Shown: one piece after another, positions 8,641 through 16,921 of the stretch | How the letters are laid out: the number at the start of each line of letters is the position of its first letter | Position numbering within the stretch: position 1 is the stretch's first letter | DNA from: Chloroflexota bacterium | Lineage (GTDB): Bacteria; Chloroflexota; UBA11872 | Assembly: GCA_022824495.1 (NCBI GenBank) | Contig: JAJDZU010000012.1 | Location: 248,001-312,000 of the forward strand | Direction of reading: 5' to 3' | DNA: 64,000 bases | Made by a program: the position numbers and the translations under genes | The notes under the pieces: generated by a model | Databases searched by the model: none | What the model saw: only the letters and a program-made list of their open reading frames with translations | What the model was told of the DNA's origin: nothing

Positions 8641-9408
8641 ATGCACACCAACCAGGCCAAGGCCAAAATGGCCCGCGGCGAACCCGCCATCGGCATCAGC
8701 TGCGGCCTCGCCTCCCCCGTCTCCACCGAAATCTGCGCCCGCCTCGGCTACGACTGGGTCATGCTCGAACAGCAACACTGGGTCTGGGACTGGTCCCTCT
8801 TCCAGCACGGCCTCATCTCCATCGTCGCCGGCGGCTCCGTGCCCTTCGCCCGCGTCTCCCGCAACAACGTCACCGAAATCGGCCAGGCCCTCGATGCCGG
8901 CATGCTCGGCATCGTCGTCCCCATGGTTCATACCGCTGAGGACGCCCGCCGCGCCGGCGAAGCCTGTCGCTACCCGCCCCGCGGCGTTCGGTCGCTCGGC
9001 GCAACCCACGCCCAGCGCTACGGGCCTGACTACATGGACTGGGCCGACGACCAGATCCTCATGATGGTCCAGATCGAATCCGCCCAGGCCGTCGCCAACA
9101 GCGAAGCCATCCTCGCCGAACCCACTGTCGATGGCTGCTGGATCGGCCCCGGTGACCTCGGCCGCTCCATGCAAATCGAGCCCGACGTCGCCGGCACCGA
9201 CGCCGAAGCCGCCTACGCCCGCGTCGTCCAGGCTGCCAAAGACACCGGCAAATTCGCCGGCATGTCCTGTGGTGATGGCGAAGAAGCCGCCCAGCGCATC
9301 CGCCAGGGCATGCTCTTCGTCAGCTGCGGCAACGACTCCAAGTGGATCCGCCGCCTCGGCGCCCAGGACCTCGCCACTGCCCGAGCCGCCCAACCCACAG
9401 CCTTGTAG
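8641..9408 (+). CDS. HpcH/HpaI family aldolase
   Basis: Class II metal-dependent aldolase family, which cleaves 2-keto-3-deoxy or 4-hydroxy-2-oxo acids to pyruvate plus an aldehyde. The 255-aa product has the metal-ligand regions MMVQIESAQAV (Glu) and WIGPGDLGRSM (Asp), and the conserved PRGVRS arginine loop. The usual DxEHxxxD active-site segment reads EQQHWVWD, so the His and Asp are kept but the Glu is replaced by Gln. It stands upstream of a mandelate racemase/enolase protein on the same strand; a dehydratase followed by an aldolase is a common order in sugar-acid breakdown, so the pair may form one pathway (inference). Confidence 0.83.
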   Translation: MHTNQAKAKMARGEPAIGISCGLASPVSTEICARLGYDWVMLEQQHWVWDWSLFQHGLISIVAGGSVPFARVSRNNVTEIGQALDAGMLGIVVPMVHTAEDARRAGEACRYPPRGVRSLGATHAQRYGPDYMDWADDQILMMVQIESAQAVANSEAILAEPTVDGCWIGPGDLGRSMQIEPDVAGTDAEAAYARVVQAAKDTGKFAGMSCGDGEEAAQRIRQGMLFVSCGNDSKWIRRLGAQDLATARAAQPTAL

Positions 9409-9553
9409 CAGCGTCCGCGCCGGACGCCAGCCGAGGGCCGTCTCGGCCCTCGGCTGGCGCCGATTCACCGCCTCCGGTTGCGCCCGCACCGTGCGGCGGC
9501 CACCATGCCCCCCAAACCAGTCAGCGCCCCCTCAGCCTTCTAGGGAGAACCCA

Positions 9554-10678
9554 ATGCGCATCGACCGTCTCGACATCTACCACGTCAGCATGCCCCTCAT
9601 CTACCCCTGGCGCACCGCCTACGGCGAAGACCACGCCATCGACTCCGTCCTCGTCAAGGCCACCTCCGGCGACGTCACCGCCTGGTCCGAAGCCACCCCC
9701 TTCCGCGCCCCCCACTACGTCCCCGAATCCGCCGGCTCCGTCTACCACCTCGTCAGCGAAATCTTCGGCCCCCTCGTCGTCGGCCGCGAGTTCGACACCG
9801 CCGCCGACCTCGACGCCCGCCTCGCCCCCTTCAAGGGCAATGGCTTCGCCAAGGCCGCCGTCGAACTCCTTTGGTGGACCCTCGAAACCAAGCGCACCGG
9901 CACCCCCCTCCACACCCTCATCGGCGGCTCCGACGCCGACGTCATCGCCGGCGCCGACTTCGGCATCCTCGACTCCTTCGACGACCTCCTCGCCGACATC
10001 CAGAAAGCCGTCGACGCCGGCTTCCCCCGCATCAAGCTCAAGGCCCGCCCCGGCTGGGATGTGGAAATGCTCCACGCCGTCCGCGGCTCATTCCCCGACG
10101 CCATCTTTCATATCGACTGCAACGCCGGCTACACCCTGGATGACCTCGACACCTTCAAAACCATTGACCAGTTCCGCCTCGCCTTCATCGAACAGCCCTT
10201 GCAGTGGGACGACGTCATGGACCACGCCGAACTGTCCCGCCACATCGAAACCCCCATCTGCCTCGATGAATCCGCCCGCGAACTCCGCATGATCCAGCAA
10301 GCCTTGGAGATCAACGCCTGCCAGTACGTCAACATCAAGCCCGGCCGCGCCGGCGGCTTCACCCGCTCCATCAAGATCCACGACATGTGCCGCGACGCCG
10401 GTGTGCCCGTCTGGATCGGCGGCATGCTTGAAAGCTCCGTCGGCGCCGCCCTCGCCATCGAACTCGCCACCCTCCCCAACTTCACCTACCCCGGTGACCT
10501 GTTTCCCTCGTCAAAGTTCTACGTCCAGGACCTCGCCGCCCCCGCCCTCGAACTCACCGACAACCTCACCTTCACCCCCCTCACCACCCTCCCCGAACCC
10601 GTCCCCGAGCGCCTGGAGGCCATGACCATCAAATCGGCATCAGTTACCGAGGACGACGCCCTACCCGACCACAAATAA
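9554..10678 (+). CDS. Mandelate racemase/muconate lactonizing enzyme family (enolase superfamily)
   Basis: Mg-dependent enzyme that abstracts the alpha proton of a carboxylate. The 374-aa product shows KLKAR (catalytic Lys pair) at the end of the second barrel strand, metal ligands in FHIDCNAG (Asp), FIEQPL (Glu) and CLDESAR (Asp), and NIKPGRAGG (catalytic Lys). This pattern fits the o-succinylbenzoate synthase/N-acylamino acid racemase subgroup. The ATG at 9554 is preceded by AGGGAGAA at a good ribosome-binding distance. The gene lies 145 bases after the aldolase. Catalytic residues appear complete; the substrate is unknown. Confidence 0.85.
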   Translation: MRIDRLDIYHVSMPLIYPWRTAYGEDHAIDSVLVKATSGDVTAWSEATPFRAPHYVPESAGSVYHLVSEIFGPLVVGREFDTAADLDARLAPFKGNGFAKAAVELLWWTLETKRTGTPLHTLIGGSDADVIAGADFGILDSFDDLLADIQKAVDAGFPRIKLKARPGWDVEMLHAVRGSFPDAIFHIDCNAGYTLDDLDTFKTIDQFRLAFIEQPLQWDDVMDHAELSRHIETPICLDESARELRMIQQALEINACQYVNIKPGRAGGFTRSIKIHDMCRDAGVPVWIGGMLESSVGAALAIELATLPNFTYPGDLFPSSKFYVQDLAAPALELTDNLTFTPLTTLPEPVPERLEAMTIKSASVTEDDALPDHK

Positions 10679-10695
10679 CCCGCGAACGCGAATAC

Positions 10696-10795
10696 CGTTC
10701 GTGGTGAGCCGGGCCGTAGTCCTCGGAGGCCCGTGTCGAACCACCCGGATACGGCAACCACCCCCATCCCGGCGTCCCCGGCCGGGACCCAGCGG
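10696..10795. repeat. Structured dispersed repeat A, copy 1
   Basis: Begins CGTTCGTGGTGAGCC and reaches GTCGAACCAC at 10744. Outer stem GTGGT/ACCAC and inner stem GGGCC/GGCCC enclose a GTAGTCCTCGGA loop. A further CCCGGCGTCCCCGGCCGGG block follows up to about 10795, and the whole is repeated at 10931-11036. Other A copies at 14133, 14412 and 14694 lie inside a coding region. Confidence 0.7.
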
Positions 10796-10930
10796 CAACC
10801 ACCTACCGAACGCTGCCCGAGCTACCCCTGGCAACCCAGCCAGACCAATGGCTCCCAACCTCCCCTCCCCTCTGTCACGTACGGCCCGGCTTCTAATCGG
10901 CCTCTTCCGGCCGAGGCGACGAGCCACTAA

Positions 10931-11036
10931 CCGTTCGTGGTGAGCCGGTCCGCAATCCCCGAAGGACCGTGTCGAACCACACCCCCGGCTACGGCAACCA
11001 ACCTCCGCCATCCCGGCGTCCCCGGCCGGGACCCAG
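10931..11036. repeat. Structured dispersed repeat A, copy 2
   Basis: Same layout as the copy at 10696, but the inner stem reads GGTCC/GGACC. The outer GTGGT/ACCAC stem is unchanged. The following CCCGGC-rich block is also conserved. Together these two copies fill most of the 472-base gap between 10678 and 11151, which otherwise holds no gene that I can support. Confidence 0.7.
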
Positions 11037-11150
11037 CAGCACCCAACGCTCCTGGCACTCGCCAGCCATCCCTGGCAGCCAACGCTCTCAGGCCCTCACC
11101 GCCACAATCCAGTCCCTCTTTTCATCCCCCCGCACCGTATCCTTGCCGCT

Positions 11151-11537
11151 ATGAACGCCCGGCCCGCCAAAGACGCTGACGCCCAGGCACCCAAGCCCAT
11201 CGTCGAAGACCCCCTCAACCGCGAGACCATCCAGGCCATCACCCAGCTCATCGTCCAGCGCTTCCAACCCGAGCAAATCATCCTCTTCGGCAGCGTCGCC
11301 CGCGGCGAAGAGGACGAAAACAGCGACCTGGACCTGATGGTCGTCCTGGGCCACAACGACGAGGAGGGCCGCGACGGCTACGCCATACGCTTGGCTATCG
11401 CCGAGAACTTCGTGCTGCCGGTCGACGTCCTGATCCGCTCAGCCGACGTCCTCGCCAGGTACCGCCAGAACCCCAACTCCATGCTCAGCCGCATGCTCGA
11501 GGACTCGGAAGTCCTCTATGACCGACCCGCAGCCTGA
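11151..11537 (+). CDS. MNT-type nucleotidyltransferase antitoxin, copy 1
   Basis: Minimal nucleotidyltransferase, expected to neutralise the HEPN protein encoded next to it by adding AMP. The 128-aa product carries LFGSVARGEEDENSDLDLMV, with the Gly-Ser pair at 47-48 and the metal-binding Asp59 and Asp61. It overlaps the HEPN gene by 20 bases, the classic arrangement of MNT/HEPN modules. The first 17 residues (MNARPAKDADAQAPKPI) are not shared with the other three MNT copies in this window, which start at the equivalent of residue 17-18; this extension resembles the methylase tail that precedes those copies, so the true start may be internal. Confidence 0.8.
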   Translation: MNARPAKDADAQAPKPIVEDPLNRETIQAITQLIVQRFQPEQIILFGSVARGEEDENSDLDLMVVLGHNDEEGRDGYAIRLAIAENFVLPVDVLIRSADVLARYRQNPNSMLSRMLEDSEVLYDRPAA

Positions 11538-11901
11538 ACTCGCCTGGTACGCCAAAGCCGACGACGATCTGGAAACAGCCCGCCGCGCCCTCGGCCCGGA
11601 ACGGCCCCTGCCGGCCATAGCCTGCTACCACGCCCAGCAATGCGCCGAAAAGTACCTGAAGGGCTATCTCATCGCCCACGACATCCCGTTTCGATTCGTC
11701 CACGACCTCGGCTATCTCATTGATCTCTGCACCGGCCTGGACCCGGCGTTTGCAGACCTGTTGCCCGCCGCTGTCACGTTGAACCCATACGTCGGCACCG
11801 CACGCTATCCGGCCGAAGCTGCCCAGGAACCCGACATCGAAGCGGCCCGAAAGGCCCTCCACCTCGCCCAACAAATCGCCAACTTCGTCCGCCAAACCTA
11901 A
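11518..11901 (+). CDS. HEPN domain protein (toxin partner of MNT)
   Basis: Small helical HEPN protein, 127 aa, likely an RNase-type toxin or abortive-infection effector controlled by the upstream MNT enzyme. It shows the family core CYHAQQCAEKYLKGYL (about residues 37-52), RFVHDLGYL, and ARYPAEA before the last helix. The Rx4-6H catalytic motif of RNase HEPNs is not clearly present; the nearest is RFVH, so catalytic activity is uncertain. The ATG at 11518 lies inside the MNT gene. The restriction-modification gene starts 10 bases downstream, so all three may form one defence operon. The other MNT copies in the window have lost this partner. Confidence 0.8.
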   Translation: MTDPQPELAWYAKADDDLETARRALGPERPLPAIACYHAQQCAEKYLKGYLIAHDIPFRFVHDLGYLIDLCTGLDPAFADLLPAAVTLNPYVGTARYPAEAAQEPDIEAARKALHLAQQIANFVRQT

Positions 11902-11911
11902 CCCCACCCCC

Positions 11912-14900
11912 ATGCCCGGCCACCTCTTCACCCAGTACTTCCTCACCGACGGCATCCGCCAAACCCCCGAACGCCAATCCCAGCGCCCTGCCTTCAACAC
12001 CTTTCGTGACGCCGCCCACCGCCTCTTCCGCGACTTCGCCGCCAACCACAACCCCAACGAACACCACACCGAGCAGGACCTCATCCGCCCCCTGCTCCAA
12101 CTCTTGGGCTGGACCGACGACCTCCCCCAGCCCACCGCCCCCGGCGGCGAAGACCGCCCCGATCTGCTTCTCTTCCCCGACACCCAGGCCAAAACCCGCG
12201 CCGGCGCGTCCCAGGTCACCCCCTACCTCGAAGGCCTCGCCGTCGCCGAGCTCAAGAGCTTCCGCACGCCCCTCGATACCCGCGGCCAGGGCAAGGGCAT
12301 CCAGGCCTCATCGCCCCACGCCCAGATCCTGCGCTACCTCGCCACCGCCGAATCCGTCACCGACGGCCACCTCCGCTGGGGCCTCCTCACCAACGGCGCC
12401 GTCTGGCGGCTCTACGACCAGAAAACCCGCCCCCGCGCCACCGCCTACTACCAGGCCGACCTCGAAACCCTCCTAAACGCCGACGACGAAGACGCCCTCC
12501 GCACCTTCCACCTCCTCTTCCGCCGCGCCGCCTTCCTCCGCCGCCCCGGCGCCGACGCCACCTTCGTCGAAACCGCCCTCGCCGAAGGCAAACGCTACGA
12601 ACAGCGCGTCGCCCAGAGCCTCGCCGGCGTCGTGTTCCAGCGCGTCTTTCCCCGCCTCCTCCAGGCCCTCGCCGACGCCGCCCACCGGCCTATGCCCGAA
12701 ATCCGCGAAGCCGCCCTCATCTTTCTCTACCGCCTGCTCTTCGTCCTTTACGCCGAAGACCGCGGCCTCCTCCCCGTCAACGACGCCGCCTACGACGACT
12801 ACGGCCTCCGCAAGCGCGTCCGCGACGATGTGGCCCAGCGCAAGGCCCGCCACGACACCTTCTCCGGCGTCGCCTCAAGCTACTACGACCACCTCGGCAC
12901 CCTCTTTCGCCTGATCGACCTGGGCGACCAGTCCATCGGCCTCCCGCCCTACAACGGCGGCCTCTTCGCCCACAACGCCGCCCCGCTCCTCAACCAGGTC
13001 CGCCTCCCCGACGCCGTCATCGCCGACGTCGTCCAAGACCTCAGCCACACCCAGGCCGACGGCCAACCCGGCTACGTCAACTACCGCGACATGTCCGTCC
13101 AGCAACTCGGCTCCATCTACGAGCGCCTGCTCGAACAGGAACCCGTGCTGGACGACGACGGCCAAGTCCACGTCCGCCCCAACCCCTACGCCCGCAAGGA
13201 CAGCGGCAGCTTCTACACCCCGCAGGACCTCGTGGACCTCATCGTCGACCAGACCCTCAAGCCCCTGGTCGAGGAACGGCTCCAGGCCTTCGAGGCTAGG
13301 TCAGAGCAACTCCAAAGCGACCGCCGCCCCAGGTCCGAACGCCGCGCCGAGCTATCCCGCCTGGACCCCGCCCAGGCCGTCCTCGATCTCAAGGTCCTCG
13401 ATCCCGCCATGGGCAGCGGCCACTTCCTCGTCAGCGCCGTCGACTTCCTCACCGACTCCATCGCCGACCTGGTCGAATTCGCCCCCGCCGTCCCCGGCTG
13501 GCTGCCCGACGACGATCCTTACCACTCGCCCCTGCTCAACCGCGTCGCCGCCATCCGCGCCGACATCCTGCAACGCGCCGCCCAATCCGGCTGGGCGGTC
13601 AACCAGGCCCAACTCACCGACCAGGCCATCATCCGCCGCCTCGTCCTCAAGCGCTGCATCTACGGCGTCGACAAGAACCCCCTCACCGTCGAACTCGCCA
13701 AGGTCTCCCTCTGGCTCCACAGCTTCACCGTCGGCGCGCCGTTGTCGTTCCTCGACCACCACCTCCGCTGCGGCGACTCCCTCATCGGCCTCCGCATCAC
13801 CGACGCCAAGGCCGAGCTCCAGCGGCTCAACGTCCCCATGTTCGTCGAGAGCGCCCTCCAGGGCGTCGAAAACGCCGCCCACGGCATGCGCCAGATCGAG
13901 CAACTTTCAGATGCCGATGTCACCGAAGTCCACCAGTCCGAGACCCTCTTCCACGCCGTCGAATCCGCCACCGCCCACCTCCGCGGCTTCCTCGACACCC
14001 TCGCCGGCCTCCGCTGGCAAACCGCCGGCCTAAGAGTCCGCCAACGCGCGATCTTCGAGGCCCCGATAGCCGAGACACTGGGCGCCGACCCAACGAAAGC
14101 CTTCCCCCTCCTCGCCCACGGCGCCTTATCCACCGTTCGTGGTGAGCCGCCCCGCAGTCCTTCGGAGGGGCGTGTCGAACCACATTCGCTGGCAACCACC
14201 CACGCGCCCCCGTCTTCTCCCTCCAACGTAGGGGCGGCGTCTGCGACCCGCCCGTCTTCCGCTCGTGCTCGCACCCACCAGCACCCCCCGGCGGATGTCC
14301 ATGGCGCGGGCCTGGACGAATCTTCCCCTCGCCAAGGGGAGAGGCAGATTCGGGCGTCTTCGGCCGAAATCGGTGAGCAGTCTTCCGCGCACTCAACCCC
14401 GCCCAACCATCCCGTTCGTGGTGAGCCGCCCCGCAGTCCCTCGGAGGGGCGCGTCGAACCACCCTCCCCAGCAACCAACCCGGAGCCCCCGCCTTCTCCC
14501 TCCGCCGTAGGGGCGGCGTCTGCGACCCGCCCGTCTTCCGCTCGTGCTCTCGTGGGTCATGACGACCAAGCTGGTGCCGCAAACGCTTTGGGAAGCCGCC
14601 AATCTTCCCCTCGCCAAGGGGAGAGGCAGATTCGGGCGTCTTCGGCCGAAATCGGTGAGGGGTCCTCCGCGCACCCAACCCCGCCCAACCATCCCGTTCG
14701 TGGTGAGCCGCCCCGCAGTCCCTCGGAGGGGCGTGTCGAACCACAAAGCCAGCGGCACCCAAGCCTGAAAGAGCCAGACCCCGCCTTCACCACCCTCCTC
14801 CAAAAGACAAAATCCATAGCCAAAACCGAGTCGTTCCTCCATTGGGAGGCCGCCTTCCCCGGCGTCTGGCGCCACTGGCAAAACCAAACCCCGCAAGGCG

Positions 14901-16567
14901 GCTTCGACGCCGTCATCGGCAATCCCCCCTGGGACCGCATCAAGCTCCAGGAAGTCGAATGGTTCGCCACCCGCGATCCTGACTTGGCCCGCGCCCCCAC
15001 CGCCGCCGCCCGCCGGCAGGGCATCAAGCGCCTGCGCGACCAGGGCGACCCACTGGCCGCGGCGTTCGACGCCGCCAAGGCCCGCGCCGATCAGTTGGGA
15101 AAGGTCATCCGCGCCTCCGGCCACTACCCCTTGCTCGGCGGCGGCGACATCAACCTGTATTCCCTCTTCGTCGAACGCTCCCTCCGCCTCGTCAAACCCA
15201 ACGGCCTTGTGGGCTTGCTCACCCCCTCCGGCATCTACGCCGACCGCACCGCCGCCCGCTTCTTCCAATCCGTGTCAACCACCGGCCGCGTCGCCGGCAT
15301 CTACGACTTCGAGAACCGCCGCCTCGGAACCGACCTGCCGCCCTTCTTCCCCGACATCGACTCCCGCTTCAAGTTCTGCGCCCTCATCGTCGGCGGGCCC
15401 GAACGGACCTTCGCGGAGACCCATTGCGGCTTCTTCCTGCCCGGCGCCGACGCCATCCAGGATCCCGATCGCGCCTTCACCCTCTCGCCCGATGACTTCG
15501 CCCGCGTCAATCCCAACACCGGTACCGCCCCCGTCTTCCGCACCCGCCGCGACGCCGACCTCACCCGCCGCATCTACCAACACCACCCAGTCCTGGTTGA
15601 CCGCTCAGGCGACGAGGAAAAGCGCGTCTGGCCCGTCCGTTACTTGCGCATGTTTGATATGGCGAACGACTCCCAGCTGTTCCGCACGTCAGACCAGCTT
15701 GCGGATGAGGGGTTCTATCCAGTGCAGCGGAACCGCTGGAAGCGCGGCACCGACGTCTTTGTACCTCTGTACGAGGGGAAGATGGTGCAGGCGTTCGATC
15801 ATCGAGCTGCAGACACCACAACCAATGAGCAAAACTTGTTCAGACCAGGACAGCAACAATCGATCTCCGAGCACGAGAAGCGGGACTTTGATCGGCTGCC
15901 CGAACCTCGATATTTCGTAGAACTCGAAGCCGATCGTTGGGGATCGCCGACCGACTGGGTAATCAGCTATAAGAACGTCACTTCAATTACCAATGTCCGC
16001 ACCATGATTGCCGCCGTTATACCACGAGTAGGCGCCGGTCACTCGCTAAATCTGCTTCCGCTTCTCGGCGAAACAGACAATCCGAGCCTCACTGCGAGCC
16101 TGCTGCTTGCCAACCTGAATTCACTTGCTTTCGACTACGTAGCCCGACAGAAAGTTCCAGGAAATAACTTCACGCTGTATATCCTCGAACAGTTGCCGGT
16201 GATTGCCCCTCAGGCCTATCGTCGCCGCCTCGGCCACATCACCGCCGCCGACCTAATCCGGGACCACGTCCTCCGCCTCACCTACACCTCCCACGACATG
16301 GCCCCCTTCGCCCGCGACCTCAACCACCACGGCCCACCCTTCTCCTGGGACGAAGAAGACCGCCGCCACCTCAGAGCCCGCCTCGACGCCCTCTACTTCC
16401 ACCTCTACGGCATAGACCGGGATGACGCCGCCTACATCCTCTCCACCTTCCCCATCATCCAACGCCAGGACCAAGCCGAGTTCGGCCACTACCGCACCAA
16501 AGCCCTAACCCTCGCCTACATGAACGCCCTCGCCGCAGGCGACACCCAAACGAAAGTGGAACGTTAG
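11912..16567 (+). CDS. Type IIG-like restriction-modification enzyme (Eco57I/PglX-type adenine methyltransferase)
   Basis: Single-chain DNA N6-adenine methyltransferase with a probable nuclease domain, 1551 aa. The N-terminus has a PD-(D/E)xK-like pattern (RPDLLLF with Asp84; AELKSF with Glu113 and Lys115). GSFYTP lies near residue 431, SAM motif I DPAMGSGHF near 496, GVDKNPLTVELAKVSLWL near 590, and the catalytic NPPW near 1003; a target-recognition region and a helical C-terminus follow. Between residues about 740 and 948 lies a Pro/Ser/Arg-rich segment encoded by intergenic-type repeats, in frame. The DNA for roughly 15650-16200 is visibly poorer in GC than the rest of the gene, suggesting an exchanged recognition domain. 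No other BREX gene is present, so I favour type IIG over PglX. Confidence 0.85.
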   Translation: MPGHLFTQYFLTDGIRQTPERQSQRPAFNTFRDAAHRLFRDFAANHNPNEHHTEQDLIRPLLQLLGWTDDLPQPTAPGGEDRPDLLLFPDTQAKTRAGASQVTPYLEGLAVAELKSFRTPLDTRGQGKGIQASSPHAQILRYLATAESVTDGHLRWGLLTNGAVWRLYDQKTRPRATAYYQADLETLLNADDEDALRTFHLLFRRAAFLRRPGADATFVETALAEGKRYEQRVAQSLAGVVFQRVFPRLLQALADAAHRPMPEIREAALIFLYRLLFVLYAEDRGLLPVNDAAYDDYGLRKRVRDDVAQRKARHDTFSGVASSYYDHLGTLFRLIDLGDQSIGLPPYNGGLFAHNAAPLLNQVRLPDAVIADVVQDLSHTQADGQPGYVNYRDMSVQQLGSIYERLLEQEPVLDDDGQVHVRPNPYARKDSGSFYTPQDLVDLIVDQTLKPLVEERLQAFEARSEQLQSDRRPRSERRAELSRLDPAQAVLDLKVLDPAMGSGHFLVSAVDFLTDSIADLVEFAPAVPGWLPDDDPYHSPLLNRVAAIRADILQRAAQSGWAVNQAQLTDQAIIRRLVLKRCIYGVDKNPLTVELAKVSLWLHSFTVGAPLSFLDHHLRCGDSLIGLRITDAKAELQRLNVPMFVESALQGVENAAHGMRQIEQLSDADVTEVHQSETLFHAVESATAHLRGFLDTLAGLRWQTAGLRVRQRAIFEAPIAETLGADPTKAFPLLAHGALSTVRGEPPRSPSEGRVEPHSLATTHAPPSSPSNVGAASATRPSSARARTHQHPPADVHGAGLDESSPRQGERQIRASSAEIGEQSSAHSTPPNHPVRGEPPRSPSEGRVEPPSPATNPEPPPSPSAVGAASATRPSSARALVGHDDQAGAANALGSRQSSPRQGERQIRASSAEIGEGSSAHPTPPNHPVRGEPPRSPSEGRVEPQSQRHPSLKEPDPAFTTLLQKTKSIAKTESFLHWEAAFPGVWRHWQNQTPQGGFDAVIGNPPWDRIKLQEVEWFATRDPDLARAPTAAARRQGIKRLRDQGDPLAAAFDAAKARADQLGKVIRASGHYPLLGGGDINLYSLFVERSLRLVKPNGLVGLLTPSGIYADRTAARFFQSVSTTGRVAGIYDFENRRLGTDLPPFFPDIDSRFKFCALIVGGPERTFAETHCGFFLPGADAIQDPDRAFTLSPDDFARVNPNTGTAPVFRTRRDADLTRRIYQHHPVLVDRSGDEEKRVWPVRYLRMFDMANDSQLFRTSDQLADEGFYPVQRNRWKRGTDVFVPLYEGKMVQAFDHRAADTTTNEQNLFRPGQQQSISEHEKRDFDRLPEPRYFVELEADRWGSPTDWVISYKNVTSITNVRTMIAAVIPRVGAGHSLNLLPLLGETDNPSLTASLLLANLNSLAFDYVARQKVPGNNFTLYILEQLPVIAPQAYRRRLGHITAADLIRDHVLRLTYTSHDMAPFARDLNHHGPPFSWDEEDRRHLRARLDALYFHLYGIDRDDAAYILSTFPIIQRQDQAEFGHYRTKALTLAYMNALAAGDTQTKVER
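14133..14744. repeat. Composite repeat array inside the restriction-modification gene
   Basis: Order A-C-B-A-C-B-A, where A is the structured repeat (14133-14183, 14412-14462, 14694-14744), C is a block ending near GCCCGTCTTCCGCTCGTGCTC (two copies, about 14205 and 14485), and B is the CCCCTCGCCAAGGGGAG block (14321 and 14604). Unit lengths are 279 and 282 bases, both multiples of three, so the reading frame survives. The same A and B blocks occur in intergenic DNA elsewhere in the window. The encoded peptide is repetitive, containing GEPPRSPSEGRVEP three times. Confidence 0.75.
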
Positions 16568-16569
16568 CT

Positions 16570-16833
16570 TTGTCTATAGACGTTTCAGGCCCAGCAGAAT
16601 GGCTTACCGCCATAGGTCTGACATTGGATATCATCGGGATAATAATTGTCTTTGCATTTGCGCCGGAGAAATCCCCAGATCCTCAATCAACAGCGTTCTT
16701 TGAACTTGAAGACAAAGAGTTGCGTCCTCGCTGGAGGAACAATCAGCGACGAAGAACGCGTGTAACGCGATTCGGCGTTTCTATAATTGTGCTAGGGTTC
16801 CTCCTTCAAATCGTCGCTGTGGTATTGCTTTGA
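16570..16833 (+). CDS. Small membrane protein
   Basis: An 87-aa frame starting with TTG 2 bases after the stop of the restriction-modification gene (product MSIDVSGPAEWL). It has two hydrophobic segments, ILGIIIV-like at about residues 15-31 and IIVLGFLLQIVAVVLL at the C-terminus, separated by an acidic then Arg-rich loop (RWRNNQRRRTRVTR). It may be a membrane partner of the adjacent defence genes; I know no family for it. GC content falls here compared with the upstream gene. The start codon is uncertain. Confidence 0.45.
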   Translation: MSIDVSGPAEWLTAIGLTLDIIGIIIVFAFAPEKSPDPQSTAFFELEDKELRPRWRNNQRRRTRVTRFGVSIIVLGFLLQIVAVVLL

Positions 16834-16921
16834 CACTAGCTGCTCTGTCCGCTGGTGACGCCATCTCAAAGTGAGAATAAGCATGATCCATATACTCACT
16901 CAGACGTAGTACTTAGACTAA

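Noticed and set aside
11912..16567. Complete BREX system with PglX
   Set aside because: No brxA, brxB, brxC/pglY, pglZ or brxL gene is nearby, and the protein has a nuclease-like N-terminus; type IIG fits better.
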